Below are positions 15,792-24,020 of a DNA stretch of 38,925 nucleotides, one piece after another. The stretch's first letter is position 1; each line of letters opens with the position of its first letter. A program made the translations under genes and the position numbers. Under the pieces are notes generated by a model that was given only the letters and a program-made list of their open reading frames with translations, was not told where the DNA came from and made no database searches. The stretch is from CAZFLD01 sp964519835 (GTDB lineage: Bacteria; Spirochaetota; Spirochaetia; DSM-27196; CAZFLD01), in contig CAZFLD010000036.1 in NCBI GenBank assembly GCA_964519835.1, positions 1 through 38,925 of the forward strand. The letters are read 5' to 3'.

Positions 15792-18017
15792 ATGGACAAC
15801 GTAACTCTCCATCCTGCCGGGCGCGTGGGTCGATCATTTGTCCCACCTGAATACTTGAGGGAGGGGCAAGACGCGTACTTCATTCGGAATCGGCAGAACC
15901 CTGCCGCGCCGGGGAAGTGGCGAAAGCTGTCCTCCGCCGAGCGAGAAATTCTTGTTCTCAACGGGAACACCGCGGAAGACTGGGATGAGGTACTTGTTAC
16001 CGACACCTTTGATCCGAAGATGATTCGCAACAGCAGCTTCCACGGACTTGTTAGAATTGGCTCGGTCCGGCCGGCGGCTATCGAACACCACGATCTCAAG
16101 GTCCCCGTTGGGATCAACAACTGCTTTGTCATCGAATGTGACATTGGCGATGACTGCGCGCTTTTTAACGTGCACTACCTCGCTCACTACATCATTGGCG
16201 ACCGATGTATCATCGCAAACGTCGACGAGATGCACGTTACGGATCACGCAAAGTTCGGCAACGGCATTGTAAAGGACGGGGAGTCGGAGGAAGTGCGAGT
16301 CTGGCTCGACGTTATGAACGAGACCGGCTCCCGACAGGTGATGCCCTTCGATGGAATGATTACGGCGGACGCGTATCTGTGGGCCAAATACCGTGACGAC
16401 AAAACGCTGATCGAGAGGTTGGGTGCAGTAACACAAAGACAATTCGATTCAACACGAGGCTACTACGGGACGGTCGGGACACAGTCCGTAGTCAAGACCT
16501 CGCGCATACTGAAGGATGTGAAGATTGGTGAGCATTGCTACATCAAGGGTGCAAACAAGTTAAAAAACCTCACCATCAACTCCTCGCCCGAAGAGCCAAG
16601 TCAAATTGGAGAGGGCGTGGAGCTGGTCAACGGCATTATCGGCTACGGCTGCCACATCTTCTACGGCTGCAAGGCGGTACGCTTTATCCTGGGCAACAAC
16701 TCGAACCTCAAGTACGGTGCCCGACTTATCAACTCGTTTCTTGGAGACAATTCGACAATCTCGTGTTGCGAGGTGCTCAACAACCTGATCTTCCCTGCAC
16801 ACGAGCAGCACCACAACAACTCGTTCCTGATCGCCTCCGTGGTGAAGGGACAGAGCAATCTCGCGGCGGGGGCCACGGTGGGCTCGAATCACAACAGCCG
16901 CGCGAACGACAACGAGATCGAGGCCGGCCGCGGCTTCTGGCCCGGCCTCTGCACCAGCCTCAAACACTCCAGTGTCTTTGCTTCCTACGTCCTTGTTGCC
17001 AAGGGCGCCTATCCAGCCGAGATGAACATCCCGTTTCCGTTCGCACTCGTGAACAATAACGAGCGCGACGGACACCTGGAAGTAATGCCCGCCTTTTGGT
17101 GGCTCTACAACATGTACGCGCTTGTACGAAACTCGTGGAAGTTTGCCAAGCGCGATCAGCGAAAGATTGTTGCTCAGCATGTAGAGTTCGACTACCTCGC
17201 GCCGGATACGATAGAGGAGATCATACGCGCGACCGACCTGCTCGCACTCTGGACCGCGGAGGCCGCAGGCGCGCACGGCCCCACCACACCACTTTCAGAC
17301 GTTGATCCGGGCGACTCCAAGCAAAAGGTGATGATAGAACGAGGACACGAGCTTCTCTCGTCACCGGACAATCTTGCCACGCGGATCGAGGTATTTGCCG
17401 CAGGCGTGGAGAGATCTCGTCGGCCCGTCCGGATTGTTAAACCCCAAGAGTCATATCGAGCGTACCAAGACATGCTCGTGTACTACGGTGTACGGAACAC
17501 GATCGAGCATATCGAAGCACATCAAGAGGCCGGACCGGACTCCGTATTCGCCGGAGAGACCGGGCTCGATGGAGCGAGGATAGCCGACTGGACGAATCTG
17601 GGCGGACAGCTAATAAGGACCGAGGACGTTGACGTGCTCCGTGCCGACATAGGCTCCGGAATGCTCGAGAGCTGGCATGACATCCACCGCCGCTACGACG
17701 AGTTGTGGGACAGGTACCCCGAAGAAAAGCAGCGCCACGCGTTCGCGGTGCTGACTCGTATTGCGGGATATCCCCGTCTGTCGCGCGAAGCCTGGCATGA
17801 CTTCCTGCGCCGCGCCCGCGAAATCCAAGAGTACGTATGCGATCAGGTGTATGTCTCGCGTCAAAAGGATTTTGCGAACCCGTTCCGGCGAGCCACGTAC
17901 CGGTCCGAGGAAGAGATGAGCGCAGCGATCGGCACGGTCGACGACAACAGCTTTGTGCAACAGGTTCGTGAGGAGACCAACCAGTTCCTCGATTTGGTCG
18001 ACGCACAACTTGCATAG
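15792..18017 (+). CDS. DUF4954 family left-handed beta-helix protein
   Basis: This 741-residue protein belongs to a family found mainly in spirochaetes and Bacteroidetes. The central part (residues about 70-430) has hexapeptide-like stretches with regular hydrophobic positions (GDDCALFNVHYLAHYIIGDR, LKDVKIGEHCYIKGANKLKN, IIGYGCHIFYGCKAVRFILG) expected of a left-handed parallel beta-helix like those of sugar-nucleotide acyltransferases. The C-terminal 250 residues are mostly helical. Its function is not known; a role in nucleotide-sugar or cell-envelope metabolism is a guess from the fold. GGAG sits 6 nt before the ATG. It is followed after 59 bp by a Gfo/Idh/MocA gene on the same strand, so the two may be cotranscribed. 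The length fits the family, so the gene is intact. Confidence 0.85.
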   Translation: MDNVTLHPAGRVGRSFVPPEYLREGQDAYFIRNRQNPAAPGKWRKLSSAEREILVLNGNTAEDWDEVLVTDTFDPKMIRNSSFHGLVRIGSVRPAAIEHHDLKVPVGINNCFVIECDIGDDCALFNVHYLAHYIIGDRCIIANVDEMHVTDHAKFGNGIVKDGESEEVRVWLDVMNETGSRQVMPFDGMITADAYLWAKYRDDKTLIERLGAVTQRQFDSTRGYYGTVGTQSVVKTSRILKDVKIGEHCYIKGANKLKNLTINSSPEEPSQIGEGVELVNGIIGYGCHIFYGCKAVRFILGNNSNLKYGARLINSFLGDNSTISCCEVLNNLIFPAHEQHHNNSFLIASVVKGQSNLAAGATVGSNHNSRANDNEIEAGRGFWPGLCTSLKHSSVFASYVLVAKGAYPAEMNIPFPFALVNNNERDGHLEVMPAFWWLYNMYALVRNSWKFAKRDQRKIVAQHVEFDYLAPDTIEEIIRATDLLALWTAEAAGAHGPTTPLSDVDPGDSKQKVMIERGHELLSSPDNLATRIEVFAAGVERSRRPVRIVKPQESYRAYQDMLVYYGVRNTIEHIEAHQEAGPDSVFAGETGLDGARIADWTNLGGQLIRTEDVDVLRADIGSGMLESWHDIHRRYDELWDRYPEEKQRHAFAVLTRIAGYPRLSREAWHDFLRRAREIQEYVCDQVYVSRQKDFANPFRRATYRSEEEMSAAIGTVDDNSFVQQVREETNQFLDLVDAQLA

Positions 18018-18043
18018 GCGAAGCGGGTGTTGCCGGTGAGTTT

Positions 18044-18081
18044 CTGGAGGAGTACACATGCACTGGAGGAGTACACATGCA
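18044..18081 (+). repeat. 19-bp tandem duplication of ribosome site plus start codon
   Basis: CTGGAGGAGTACACATGCA occurs twice without spacing (18044-18062 and 18063-18081). Each copy has GGAGGAG followed by an ATG (18058 and 18077). The shift of 19 places the first ATG out of frame with the oxidoreductase; it would give only a short peptide. Confidence 0.95.
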
Positions 18082-19114
18082 TACGTCGGCATTTCTCGGA
18101 GTGGGTTCGAGGGCCCGAAAGCACGCGGAGGCGTACCGGACGGTAACTAAAGGCAGGCCGGTGGCGGCCTGTAATCGGTCCGGCGGAGAGCCCCTTGACT
18201 CTTTTCTGTCCAGTTTTGGGGTCGAACGGGGGTACCGCGACCCCCAGGAGATGCTGGAGAAGGAGAAGCCCGATCTGCTGCACATCGTCACCGGCCCGAA
18301 GCTCCGGGTCCCGCTGATGACCCTGGCGTCGGAGTATAACGTGCCGGTAGTAATCGTGGAAAAGCCGATCGCCGTGCAGGGGGAGGACTGGAAGCAGCTT
18401 CTGGCCTTGGCAGACTCTACGAGCACCAAATTCGTGGTGAACACCCAGCTACACTTTCACCCTCCGAACATGGCGCTGAGGCGTGACGTGGCCGAGGGCC
18501 GCATCGGTGCACTCAGGTTTGTCGACATCAGCGCCAGGTCGACAATCCTCGACCAGGGAGTGCACGTGCTGGAGCTGGCCCACTCCTACATGAGTTATCG
18601 CAAGCCGGTATCGGTCTTCGCCTCGGCTTCAGGTACCAGGACAATCGGGACCAACCAGCCGTCACCGGATACCGCCGAGGCGGTAATCGAGTTCGAGAAC
18701 GGAGTTCGGACCGTGATGACCACCGGGAGCTTCGCCCCGACGAGCAACCCATCGGAACGCATCTACCACCACAAGCGTATCTGCGCGTACGGAAACGAAG
18801 GCTTTGTGCACTGGACGATGGTCGGCTGGGAGCGGTTTACCAAGCACGGCGGGTACGAGAGCGGCTCACACGACTATTTCGAGCAGGACGAGTTGGCGCA
18901 GGGGATTCTTACCGAGGCGGCCTTCGAGCTGCTCGATGACCCGGCGAAGATCCACCCAACCTGCCTCGACCGGTCGCTCACGCAGTTCAACATCATCCTC
19001 GGAGCCTATACAAGCGTTGTCGAGCGCAGACCGGTCAAGCTGCCCTGCGATCCACCCGACGGCCTTCTGAATTCCCTCCGTTCGGCCCTGCCGCCCGAAT
19101 CGGCATGGGAATGA
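18077..19114 (+). CDS. Gfo/Idh/MocA family oxidoreductase
   Basis: A probable NAD(P)-dependent sugar or inositol dehydrogenase of 345 residues. The N-terminal Rossmann fold shows FLGVGSRARKHAEAY (residues 5-19), and VEKPIA near residue 96 is the conserved EKP motif whose lysine is catalytic. A helix with DQGVHVLELAHSYM near 160-172 replaces the usual G-x-x-x-D-x-G-x-H catalytic helix; its His is the likely general acid/base. It has no signal peptide and is cytoplasmic. Translation starts at the second of two duplicated ribosome-site/ATG units. It follows the DUF4954 gene and precedes a decayed stretch. The reaction is likely sugar oxidation; the substrate is unknown. Confidence 0.85.
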   Translation: MHTSAFLGVGSRARKHAEAYRTVTKGRPVAACNRSGGEPLDSFLSSFGVERGYRDPQEMLEKEKPDLLHIVTGPKLRVPLMTLASEYNVPVVIVEKPIAVQGEDWKQLLALADSTSTKFVVNTQLHFHPPNMALRRDVAEGRIGALRFVDISARSTILDQGVHVLELAHSYMSYRKPVSVFASASGTRTIGTNQPSPDTAEAVIEFENGVRTVMTTGSFAPTSNPSERIYHHKRICAYGNEGFVHWTMVGWERFTKHGGYESGSHDYFEQDELAQGILTEAAFELLDDPAKIHPTCLDRSLTQFNIILGAYTSVVERRPVKLPCDPPDGLLNSLRSALPPESAWE

Positions 19115-19354
19115 TTGTCGGAACAGCCCCAAACGTTCAGCCACGGCAATGGACCGACTTTGGGATCGGCCTTCACGCGGTGGTCACCTTCCCCGCCTGA
19201 TCGATAAGACCTCGTTGTTCCGCTTTGGGAGGGTACTCGAAGGGTCCGGCTACGACTGGGTGGATAAACACCTCTACGGCCGGTGGGATTTCGGGGCGTA
19301 CGTTCCAGCGTTTTGGTTGCCACGATTAAAACCGCTGCGCACAAACTCCAAACT
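19115..19354 (+). other. Non-coding or decayed stretch
   Basis: Protein-like fragments occur in two forward frames (WTDFGIGLHAVVTFPA, then FGRVLEGSGYDWVDKHLYGR) but no intact gene. It resembles a collapsed gene that I cannot identify. Confidence 0.3.
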
Positions 19355-19366
19355 ATGGTAGAGTAA
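19355..19366 (+). promoter_or_regulatory. Shared 12-mer, possible extended -10 element
   Basis: ATGGTAGAGTAA lies 33 bp upstream of the small membrane protein gene, and the identical 12-mer lies on the minus strand at 34585-34596, upstream of the cyclase gene. TGGTAGAGT resembles an extended -10 (TGnTATAAT), but -35 matches are poor at both places. Confidence 0.35.
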
Positions 19367-19369
19367 AAA

Positions 19370-19384
19370 ACCGGCACTGCCGGT
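19370..19384 (+). other. Leader hairpin before a strong ribosome site
   Basis: ACCGGC (19370-19375) pairs with GCCGGT (19379-19384) around a 3-nt loop, immediately before GAGGAGG. It resembles the hairpin before the sugar-binding protein gene (6484-6496). Confidence 0.35.
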
Positions 19385-19398
19385 CGAGGAGGTTATTT

Positions 19399-19764
19399 AT
19401 GATCTGGATAATCATTGTTGCAGCGATAGTGGTCTTGGCAGGAGGGTTTTGGAGCGCCCGCAGAGTGAAGGTTCTAAAGTCGAAGGCGGAGCTCGAAGAC
19501 AAAATGCAGAGCCTCCTCGATTCATTCCATTCGCTCAAGCAGAAGATCTCCGAGTCGGACATTCGTCAGAACGAAAAGGACACCCTTCTTGGCAATGTTG
19601 AGCGAAGCATCGACCAGCTGGAGCGCTGGAAAAACACTGCGCTCCCGAACGTCACCTTCTGGAAGAATCACACCGAACCGATCAAAAAAGAGTTCGCGGA
19701 CCTGCAGGAGAGTGTCGCCCGGCAGCTCTCCGGATACGACGATCTGCCAAACCCGATCGAGTGA
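19399..19764 (+). CDS. Small membrane-anchored coiled-coil protein, unknown function
   Basis: A 121-residue protein with an N-terminal transmembrane anchor (residues 1-18, MIWIIIVAAIVVLAGGFW) followed by basic residues (SARRVKVLKSK) and a long helical segment with heptad-like leucines (ELEDKMQSLLDSFHSLKQKI and onward to residue 75). The basic residues after the anchor predict a cytoplasmic C-terminus. GAGGAGG lies 6 nt before the ATG, an excellent ribosome site. I do not recognise a family. It stands alone between two decayed stretches, which suggests it is under selection. It shares an upstream 12-mer with the cyclase gene. Confidence 0.7.
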   Translation: MIWIIIVAAIVVLAGGFWSARRVKVLKSKAELEDKMQSLLDSFHSLKQKISESDIRQNEKDTLLGNVERSIDQLERWKNTALPNVTFWKNHTEPIKKEFADLQESVARQLSGYDDLPNPIE

Positions 19765-19949
19765 GGCCGGGGAGCGTTGCGGCGCTCTCGAGTCTCCTGG
19801 GGCGCGAGCCTCCGTCGTATTACGCGCAACTTTCTAGTCGACTTCCCCATGTCTATGGTTATCAACATGTCTAGGGTTATCAACCCCGACGTCGTTTACC
19901 GGCGTGTCCGTTCGATTCACGAAGCCGGGTACTCGGAAGTGGGTTGCGA
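19765..19949. other. Intergenic or decayed stretch
   Basis: No gene is supported. A short near-duplication (ATGGTTATCAAC and AGGGTTATCAAC, around 19855-19883) precedes a protein-like forward stretch (DVVYRRVRSIHEAGYSEVGC) that I cannot assign. Confidence 0.3.
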
Positions 19950-20260
19950 CATCATCCAGCTTGGCGACGGTATCGGCATGCAGTTTACACCCTTGATGAC
20001 GGTAGACGTGTGGTGCAACCCGCCCGTTGAGAGGGAGCGAAACTCCCTTGGGGAAAGCCCCGAGTAGAGTTTGAATCGCCTGCAGAAGTAAGAGGGGTCT
20101 GAAACGCCAACGTCGTCGGCAATCCGGCTCACCGACATCCAACCTTCCCGCAACAGCGCCGTCGCGCGACGACCGGCACGTGCGCCACGGGCTCCCATAG
20201 AGACCCTCGAGTCTTTCGGCTACCCACCCTGCTTCGGGGTAGAACACGCGGGCCGGCTCC
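19950..20260 (-). pseudogene. Remnant of an AraC-family regulator
   Basis: On the minus strand ALLREGWMSVSRIADDVGVS and DPSYFCRRFKLYSGLSPREF are the second helix-turn-helix and signature of AraC regulators. The upstream part (AGWVAERLEGLYGSPW) lies in another frame, the first helix-turn-helix is missing, and no effector domain is present. It sits directly after the fucosidase remnant, as in a former sugar operon. Confidence 0.65.
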
Positions 20261-20264
20261 GCCG

Positions 20265-21240
20265 GAAGACGGTCCTCCGGCAACCGTCCGGTAGACCGCG
20301 ACACTGCGGAGGCGTGGGGTTTTTCCCTTGCCGGACATTTCGCCCTCGCTCGACATCCGAAGCACAATTCCCCGGGCCTTGGTAAGCGGCAAAGCGACTA
20401 TACGTTTGTGGCCGACGGTATGGCCGCGGTGTATCGTCACCTGGCGTCCATGAACGGCGACAAAGATATCGATTGCGAAGCGCGTCGCGCGATCTCGCTG
20501 CCAAAGGCCAAAAGCGAAGCCGAGTCTCGTTCCGGCAACAAACCACGCCTGTCGGGTCCGACGTTGATAAGCAATTTGCTGCCGCACGCCACGGAGTTGT
20601 AGTACAGGCCGACGAGCTCGGCAGGAACCAGGCTTCTCCTTGGCCCGCGAGCGACTCTCTGCGATTTGTAAGTACGGATCTGTCGAGCTGCGACGTCAGA
20701 TTGGAGTGTGGCTCCGGAGCAATGCCGGCCTCATTTCCGAGTTTTTGAGGAGCTCCTCGAGGTGCGCCACAAAGTAGTCGTCGTAGGCCTTCTCTTCGCG
20801 GAAGAACCTTTGGAATGTCGACCCACCATTCCCCCACGCCGGGATATCGTTCGGCAAGCTCCATAAGCTGGGCCATTTGAAAGTCTCGATACGCCGACGA
20901 CGTGAATGCGTCATCCCACTTTGTCATGCTCGGCGTTAGGGAGCCAAATAGGTGGTGATTGTCCCAGGAACAATAGTACAAGCCAGGCATACGTCCGTGT
21001 CGTGCACGAGATTCCCAAGCCTCGAGCTGGGTCAGGGACAGTCGCTGCGCTCCACCGTAGGGCGGTGCCTGGGTTTGATCGGTTGCCATGGCGACGGAGT
21101 TTACGGCTCAGATGTCTACCGGTCAATAAGCCCAATCCGACGGGCGCAGAGCGGCATCGCGGGAGGCGTGTACCGACAAAAATGGGTCGGACTTTGTCCC
21201 CATCGCTTTGGTAGCCGTACGGCGAAATTGCCGGTAGAAT
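20265..21240 (-). pseudogene. Broken GH29 alpha-L-fucosidase
   Basis: Minus-strand fragments in several frames match one alpha-L-fucosidase. They read PSDWAY with stops before AVNS near 21120, then GLYYCSWDNHHLF, then YPGVGEWWVDIP, which contains the position of the nucleophile Asp. After a shift comes AHLEELLKNSE, and after another LVPAELVGLYYNSVACGSKL followed by LINVGPDRRGLLPE. A final shift gives GHTVGHKRIVALPLTKARG, typical of the C-terminal domain. The N-terminal third is absent, apparently lost where the alanine dehydrogenase gene now begins. At least three frameshifts and two stops make it non-functional. Confidence 0.75.
21235..21240 (+). promoter_or_regulatory. -10 box of ald, directly before the start codon
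   Basis: TAGAAT (5 of 6 matches to TATAAT) ends 7 nt before the ATG at 21248, and no Shine-Dalgarno is present. The -35 at 17 bp is weak (TAGCCG). The spacing predicts transcription starting at or next to the ATG. Confidence 0.45.
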
Positions 21241-21247
21241 CTTGGTG

Positions 21248-22357
21248 ATGACGATTGGTGTACCAAAAGAGATCAAACGGCACGAGTATCGGGTTGCCGT
21301 CACGCCGTCGGGCGTGAGGACACTGGTGGCACACGGGCACACGGTGCTTGTCGAGCGCGGCGGCGGTGAGGGCTCCGGGTACGGCGATCCCGAGTACATC
21401 GACGCCGGCGCCGAGATTGCCGAGGACCACAAGAGCGTTTTTGACCGCTCCGAGCTTATTGTCAAAGTCAAAGAGCCGCTGCCGGAGGAGTATCCACTCC
21501 TCAAAGCAGATCAGATCCTCTTTACGTATCTACATTTGGCTGCGAACGTCGAGCTTGCCCGTGTTCTGATGGAGACCGGCACAACGGCATTGGCTTACGA
21601 AACCATCGAGCTTAGCGATCGGACCCTTCCCTGCCTCACGCCGATGAGCGAGATAGCGGGGCGGCTTTCGGTGCAGGAGGGCGCAAAGTACCTCGAAAAG
21701 GAGTTCGGTGGCCGAGGCATCTTGCTCGGGGGCGTTCCGGGCGTTCCACGTGGCAATGTCGCCATTATCGGCGGCGGCATAGTCGGCACCAACGCCTGCA
21801 AGATCGCGGTTGGTATCGGCGCAAACGTCACGATCCTCGACATAACGGCCAGACGGTTGGCATACCTGGACGACCTCTTCGGCAGCCGCATTACAACCCT
21901 CTATGCTACCGAGGCAAACATGGAAATGGTGTTGCGGGAAGCGGACATCGTCATCGGTGCGGTGTTGGTTCCCGGAGAATCGGCACCAAAACTGATTTCA
22001 CGTGACCAGTTGGGAACAATGAAGACCGGGGCGGTTCTTGTCGATGTGGCAATTGACCAAGGCGGCTGCGCGGAAACAAGCCGACCGACCACCCACGACG
22101 AGCCGATATACATCGTGGACGGTGTTGTGCACTACTGTGTTGCCAACATGCCCGGCGCCGTCGCCTATTCGTCAACGCTGGCCCTTACAAGCGTCACGCA
22201 CTCGTATGCGGTTGCGATTGCCGACAACGGCGTTCACGCCGCGGCCGCCCGTGATCCCGCGTTGCGTAAGGGCCTAAACATCGTTGGCGGCACGTGTGTC
22301 CATGCGGGAGTCGCCAAAAGCTGCGGTCTCCCATTCACGGAGTATGCCGGTGAGTAG
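21248..22357 (+). CDS. ald: Alanine dehydrogenase
   Basis: An NAD-dependent L-alanine dehydrogenase (L-alanine + NAD+ + water to pyruvate + ammonium + NADH) of 369 residues, the usual length. It has IGVPKEIKRHEYRVAVTPSG at the start (Arg15-type substrate contact), VKVKEPLPEEY (catalytic Lys near 73), FTYLHLAAN (catalytic His near 94), the dinucleotide motif GGGIVGTNACK near residue 173, and the loop VANMPGAV near 295. All key parts are present. The ATG at 21248 is preferred; GTG and TTG codons directly before it are in frame. There is no ribosome site and a -10 box lies 7 nt upstream. The end overlaps the start of the peptide-binding protein by 8 bp, which suggests coupling of amino-acid catabolism with peptide capture. 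Confidence 0.95.
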   Translation: MTIGVPKEIKRHEYRVAVTPSGVRTLVAHGHTVLVERGGGEGSGYGDPEYIDAGAEIAEDHKSVFDRSELIVKVKEPLPEEYPLLKADQILFTYLHLAANVELARVLMETGTTALAYETIELSDRTLPCLTPMSEIAGRLSVQEGAKYLEKEFGGRGILLGGVPGVPRGNVAIIGGGIVGTNACKIAVGIGANVTILDITARRLAYLDDLFGSRITTLYATEANMEMVLREADIVIGAVLVPGESAPKLISRDQLGTMKTGAVLVDVAIDQGGCAETSRPTTHDEPIYIVDGVVHYCVANMPGAVAYSSTLALTSVTHSYAVAIADNGVHAAAARDPALRKGLNIVGGTCVHAGVAKSCGLPFTEYAGE

Positions 22358-24020
22358 ATGTGCAGACCCAAAAACAAGACGACGCACGGCGCTGTGGACG
22401 GCCGCCTTATGTTTTGGCCTCTTTGCGGCCTATTCAGCCCCCGCTCAGACCATCCCCCAAGCGCAGGAGCCTCAGATCGAAGGCCCCAACGAGTTTGTGA
22501 TAAGCCTTGGGGAAACAGACATCAGCCTGAACCCGATTAGCTCGTACACGGCTTCGGAGGCGCAAGTCTACACCGCTCTGTTCGAAGGGCTTGTGACCTA
22601 CCACCCGCTGACACTCGAGCCGATCCCGGGCGTCGCGCGAACCTGGACGGTGTCCAACGACGGCCGCCGCTGGACATTTAATCTCAGGGAAGACGCGCGG
22701 TATGACAACGGGGATCAGGTAATCGCCCGGCACTTTCGCGAGACCTGGTTGGCGCTGCTCGATCCTGAAGCAGAGTCGGCCTACTCTTTTTTGTTCGACG
22801 TCATCGAAGGGGCGGAGGACTACCGACGGGGGCGAAGCTCGGATCCCGATCGCGTGGGCATCCGACCGATCTCCGATACCGAGCTTGTGGTGGAGCTAAA
22901 CAGCCCCGCTACCCACTTTTTGGACATCCTCTGCCACCACAGCTTTGTGGCCCTCCATCCACAGATGGTGGAGCACGGAGATACCGTCGAACCGGACCAA
23001 GTCATATCCAACGGCCCGTACCGGTTGGTATCCGCCGACCCAGATGGGCTCGCTTTCGAGCAGAATGAGCAGTATTGGGACAGATCCGAGGTTTCGATCC
23101 CAAGCCTTCGAATCCGGACCGTCGATGATCCGGAAACAATCACCGAGGCCTTTAACCGCGGTTCGGTGCAATGGCTCGCCGGGGGCTGGAACCTCGATGC
23201 GGTAGAAACACGGTCCCACATCGTTGTGAATCCCCTGTTTGCTACTTCCTATTTTTTCTTCCGAGCCGACGAGGAGCCGTGGGCGAACGACAACGTGCGA
23301 AGGGCGATGGCGCTGTTGCTGCCTTGGAGCGAGATCCGTTCCGATGAGATCTACTTCACGCCGGCACAAGCCTTGGTTCCAAGCATCCCGTTCTACGAAA
23401 ACCCCGCGGGCATCGTCGAGCAGAACCGGGACGAGGCGCTAAGACTCTTGGCCGAAGCCGGCTACCCCGGTGGCGAGGGGCTTCCCGACGTGACCGTCAC
23501 GATTCCGGGCGGGGAGGACAACGTCCGAATAACCGATCTTTTTGCCTCGGCATGGGAAGATGAGCTTGGCATCGAGGTTCTCACGACAACGGCGCCGTAT
23601 CCGCGCTACTTCGACGCGCTCGAAGGTGACTCGTACACCTTGGGCACCATTAGCTGGATCGGTGACTTTGCCGATCCTCTAACCTTCCTGCAGATGTGGA
23701 CAAGCGGCAGCAACCTCAACGACTCCGGCTACAGCAACAAGGAATTCGACGACTTGATTACACTGTCGCTCTCCCAGCGGGGCACCGCACGATTCGAAAC
23801 TTTGGCCGCGGCGGAGGCCCTTCTGCTCGATACCGCCGTTGTGCTTCCCATTGCCCATTCCCCGGCGGTAAACGTTATCGACACACGGCGAATCAGCGGC
23901 TGGCACCCAAACCCGCTTGATGTGCACCCGTTCAAGCACCTCGGATTTGCTGCGCTTGCTCCTATTCCTCGCGTGGCGGATGTGCCTCAGCTTCGCGCCG
24001 CCGCGACCGCTTCTCCATAA
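22350..24020 (+). CDS. Peptide/nickel-type ABC solute-binding protein (family 5, OppA-like)
   Basis: A periplasmic binding protein of about 556 residues of the OppA/DppA family. A Sec signal peptide occupies the start (basic TRRR, then ALWTAALCFGLFAAYSAPAQ), without a lipobox cysteine near the cleavage site. Family features are the opening LNPISSYTASEAQVYTALFE, the GLVTYHP segment, WTFNLREDARYDNGD, and near the C-terminus GTISWIGDFADPLTFLQMW. The GTG at 22350 is chosen because GGAG lies 7 nt upstream; an ATG at 22344 is possible. It overlaps the end of ald by 8 bp. No permease or ATPase genes follow, so it is an orphan receptor working with a transporter encoded elsewhere. Its end overlaps the convergent TVP38-like gene by 59 bp. 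Confidence 0.87.
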   Translation: MSRCADPKTRRRTALWTAALCFGLFAAYSAPAQTIPQAQEPQIEGPNEFVISLGETDISLNPISSYTASEAQVYTALFEGLVTYHPLTLEPIPGVARTWTVSNDGRRWTFNLREDARYDNGDQVIARHFRETWLALLDPEAESAYSFLFDVIEGAEDYRRGRSSDPDRVGIRPISDTELVVELNSPATHFLDILCHHSFVALHPQMVEHGDTVEPDQVISNGPYRLVSADPDGLAFEQNEQYWDRSEVSIPSLRIRTVDDPETITEAFNRGSVQWLAGGWNLDAVETRSHIVVNPLFATSYFFFRADEEPWANDNVRRAMALLLPWSEIRSDEIYFTPAQALVPSIPFYENPAGIVEQNRDEALRLLAEAGYPGGEGLPDVTVTIPGGEDNVRITDLFASAWEDELGIEVLTTTAPYPRYFDALEGDSYTLGTISWIGDFADPLTFLQMWTSGSNLNDSGYSNKEFDDLITLSLSQRGTARFETLAAAEALLLDTAVVLPIAHSPAVNVIDTRRISGWHPNPLDVHPFKHLGFAALAPIPRVADVPQLRAAATASP

